Part shown: in pieces, positions 62,817 through 64,000 of the stretch | Numbering within the stretch: position 1 is the first letter of the stretch | Layout of the letters: every line of letters starts with the position of its first letter | NCBI RefSeq assembly: GCF_022790535.1 | Contig: NZ_LOHG01000008.1 | Location: 1 to 64,000, forward strand | From: Pseudomonas maioricensis | GTDB lineage: Bacteria > Pseudomonadota > Gammaproteobacteria > Pseudomonadales > Pseudomonadaceae | Length of the DNA: 64,000 nt | Direction: 5' to 3' | The notes under the pieces: model-generated | The model's input: only the letters and a program-made list of their open reading frames with translations | Told to the model about the DNA's origin: nothing | Databases searched by the model: none | Position numbers and translations under genes: made by a program

Positions 62817-63182
62817 TCACACGGCCTGTCGGGCGAACGATTTGACGATCGATTTGGTTGCAGCACTGACATTCAGGTCGCTGACGTTTTTGACTGGCGA
62901 CCACTTGCACGCGGCAATTTCATTTTGCGGTTCTGGTTTGGCTGATGACGAAATTATCGCCATGAATATGTAGTGAGTGACGTCGTCTTTCTCATATTCA
63001 TTCAGGTAGACCAGATCAAGATTCTGCAGCCCTGTCTCCTCGCGCAGCTCTCGAACGGCCGCCTGTTCAGGCGTTTCACCCATCTCGATCTTGCCGCCAG
63101 GCAGGGCCCATTTGGATTTGGGCTTACGCACGTACAGAATCCTGCCGTCGCGTTTGCAGATCACTGTTGCCCGTTCTTTCAT
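62817..63182 (-). CDS. NUDIX hydrolase
   Basis: 121 aa. Nudix box intact: [20 protein letters not shown] and ETG, positions ~29-53 (GX5EX7REUXEEXGU). N-terminus [21 protein letters not shown] as in MutT-like proteins. It hydrolyses a nucleoside diphosphate derivative; substrate unknown. Monocistronic, divergent from the region towards 63710. Confidence 0.92.
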   Translation of the reverse strand: MKERATVICKRDGRILYVRKPKSKWALPGGKIEMGETPEQAAVRELREETGLQNLDLVYLNEYEKDDVTHYIFMAIISSSAKPEPQNEIAACKWSPVKNVSDLNVSAATKSIVKSFARQAV

Positions 63183-63299
63183 GGTTTGTTCACCTTATGT
63201 AAATGCTGGCCCTCTTGATGAAGGGCGCATTACTTCAATCTGTGAAGGTGATCAGACGTCTCGGTAATCATATTGTCACAAAAACTTCACAAAAATGTC

Positions 63300-63500
63300 T
63301 TAAGCACGAATGGTGCCATTTTCCTCTGCCTGATTCTCTATTTCGGCGAGTGTTGGGTAAAGCTTGAGCATGAAAAGCCTGACTTCAAATAATTGGGCTT
63401 TATTGCATTGATGATGAGGGGATTGTCCTTCGTTACAAATCAGGCGCCGCGATTTATTCAAGAGTTTTGAAGAGCCGGCCCTGGGTAGCGTAGGGAACAT
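63300..63500 (-). CDS. uncertain small hypothetical protein
   Basis: About 66 aa from ATG 63500 (MFPTLPRAGSSKLLNKS...), ending ENQAEENGTIRA; low-GC and with no good ribosome site. Might be real, no family known. The gap 63183-63709 is otherwise empty. Confidence 0.35.
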   Translation of the reverse strand: MFPTLPRAGSSKLLNKSRRLICNEGQSPHHQCNKAQLFEVRLFMLKLYPTLAEIENQAEENGTIRA

Positions 63501-63709
63501 TTGATAAGTTTTTTCAAGGCGCGCTCTAAAAAAGGGCACATCAATGGCGCTCAGGCAAACTATGCGCAGTTATTTGTCCTGAATGGAGATAGGAATTCTT
63601 TATTAAAGACCGCTTGTCGGAAGGTAGCGGCTATCTGGGTTATCCCGCTGTCACATTCATTGCAAGGGGCTGTTTGTCCAGACAGTCCCATCGCCCAAAA
63701 GGTTACCTC

Positions 63710-63919
63710 ATGACTATGCACAATGATTTCAGCACTCAAGCAAACGTATTGATGTTCGAATTGAATGACGCAACCACTGCGATGATGGGAATGGTGGGGG
63801 CGCACCAGACCACAGGACCAGTATGGGTTGCTGCTACCGCACGGCAAAGCCTGTCATTCGGCCGCTGGAGTGCTTTTATCAGACGTTCCGAAATCTATGG
63901 CCAGGCTCTTGTCGGGTAG
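63710..63919 (+). CDS. small hypothetical protein
   Basis: 69 aa from ATG 63710 (MTMHNDFSTQANVLMFELND), followed by ATTAMMGMVGAHQ; an ATG two codons later is possible, and the longer frame from 63614 has no site. Family unknown. It ends 81 bases before the window end. Confidence 0.45.
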   Translation: MTMHNDFSTQANVLMFELNDATTAMMGMVGAHQTTGPVWVAATARQSLSFGRWSAFIRRSEIYGQALVG

Positions 63920-64000
63920 AGGCTTGAACGCTCATGGTTTTTCGCCACCTCGTTTCATACCGATTCAAAGGGAACATGCGCGAACACTCTTTTGAGTTGC

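Overview
The window reads as chromosome from a fluorescent Pseudomonas, most likely the P. syringae group. The basis is protein similarity to families I know from that group, a fairly GC-rich composition, Pseudomonas-type REP palindromes (CTGTAGGAG... arms and TTCGCGAATGAATTCGCTCCTACC units), two bacteriophytochromes, and a T6SS VgrG cargo locus. No search was run, so species-level placement is an inference.

Layout. 1-7650: end of a T6SS vgrG, a DUF4123 adaptor, a 1239-aa VasX-like membrane-active effector and two tandem DUF6708 membrane proteins (probable immunity), followed by the first codons of a lost third copy. 7692-19703: housekeeping and accessory metabolism (FKBP prolyl isomerase, SDR, hydroxyaspartate/threonine ammonia-lyase + RidA + YheO-type regulator, fatty acid desaturase, BAAT thioesterase, EamA, MFS and MATE transporters, TetR), broken up by REP palindromes and a 3 x 108-bp tandem repeat. 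19720-22724: a secreted GH3-PA14 glycosidase translationally coupled to a small secreted protein. 23316-28787: a light-signalling operon (bacteriophytochrome, single-domain response regulator, hybrid histidine kinase). 29180-36543: hydratase, InaA/LPS-kinase-like protein, MFS, NmrA-like protein, an orphan MbcA/ParS-type antitoxin, tRNA-Asn and gapN. 36999-39391: a second bacteriophytochrome with a tiny overlapping upstream frame. 39476-52567: mostly core Pseudomonas genes (cupin, DMT, SSADH-type ALDH, pbpG, AroE-like, YceH, DUF1993, NhaR, lipoproteins, TerC, a C39-like lipoprotein without catalytic residues, FAD oxidoreductase) with several small proteins and clear terminators.

52755-about 60450 is an accessory region anchored on tRNA-Val(GAC). 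The last 49 bp of the tRNA, a terminator and the 3' end of a tyrosine integrase are present twice as direct repeats (52782 and 57012), as expected for attL/attR of a decayed element. Between the repeats lie scrambled, truncated lambdoid genes (antiterminator Q-like, DUF2513-like, holin, frameshifted terminase, portal N-terminus) and a probable cargo methyltransferase. Beyond the second repeat lie an AT-rich OafA-type acyltransferase and small phage-like genes. The methyltransferase and acyltransferase look like surface-polysaccharide modification cargo.

60630-64000 returns to chromosomal-type genes: a second LPS-kinase-like protein, a GvpU-like protein, UspA, a NUDIX hydrolase and small unknown proteins. 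No CRISPR array, intact insertion sequence or rRNA gene was seen.
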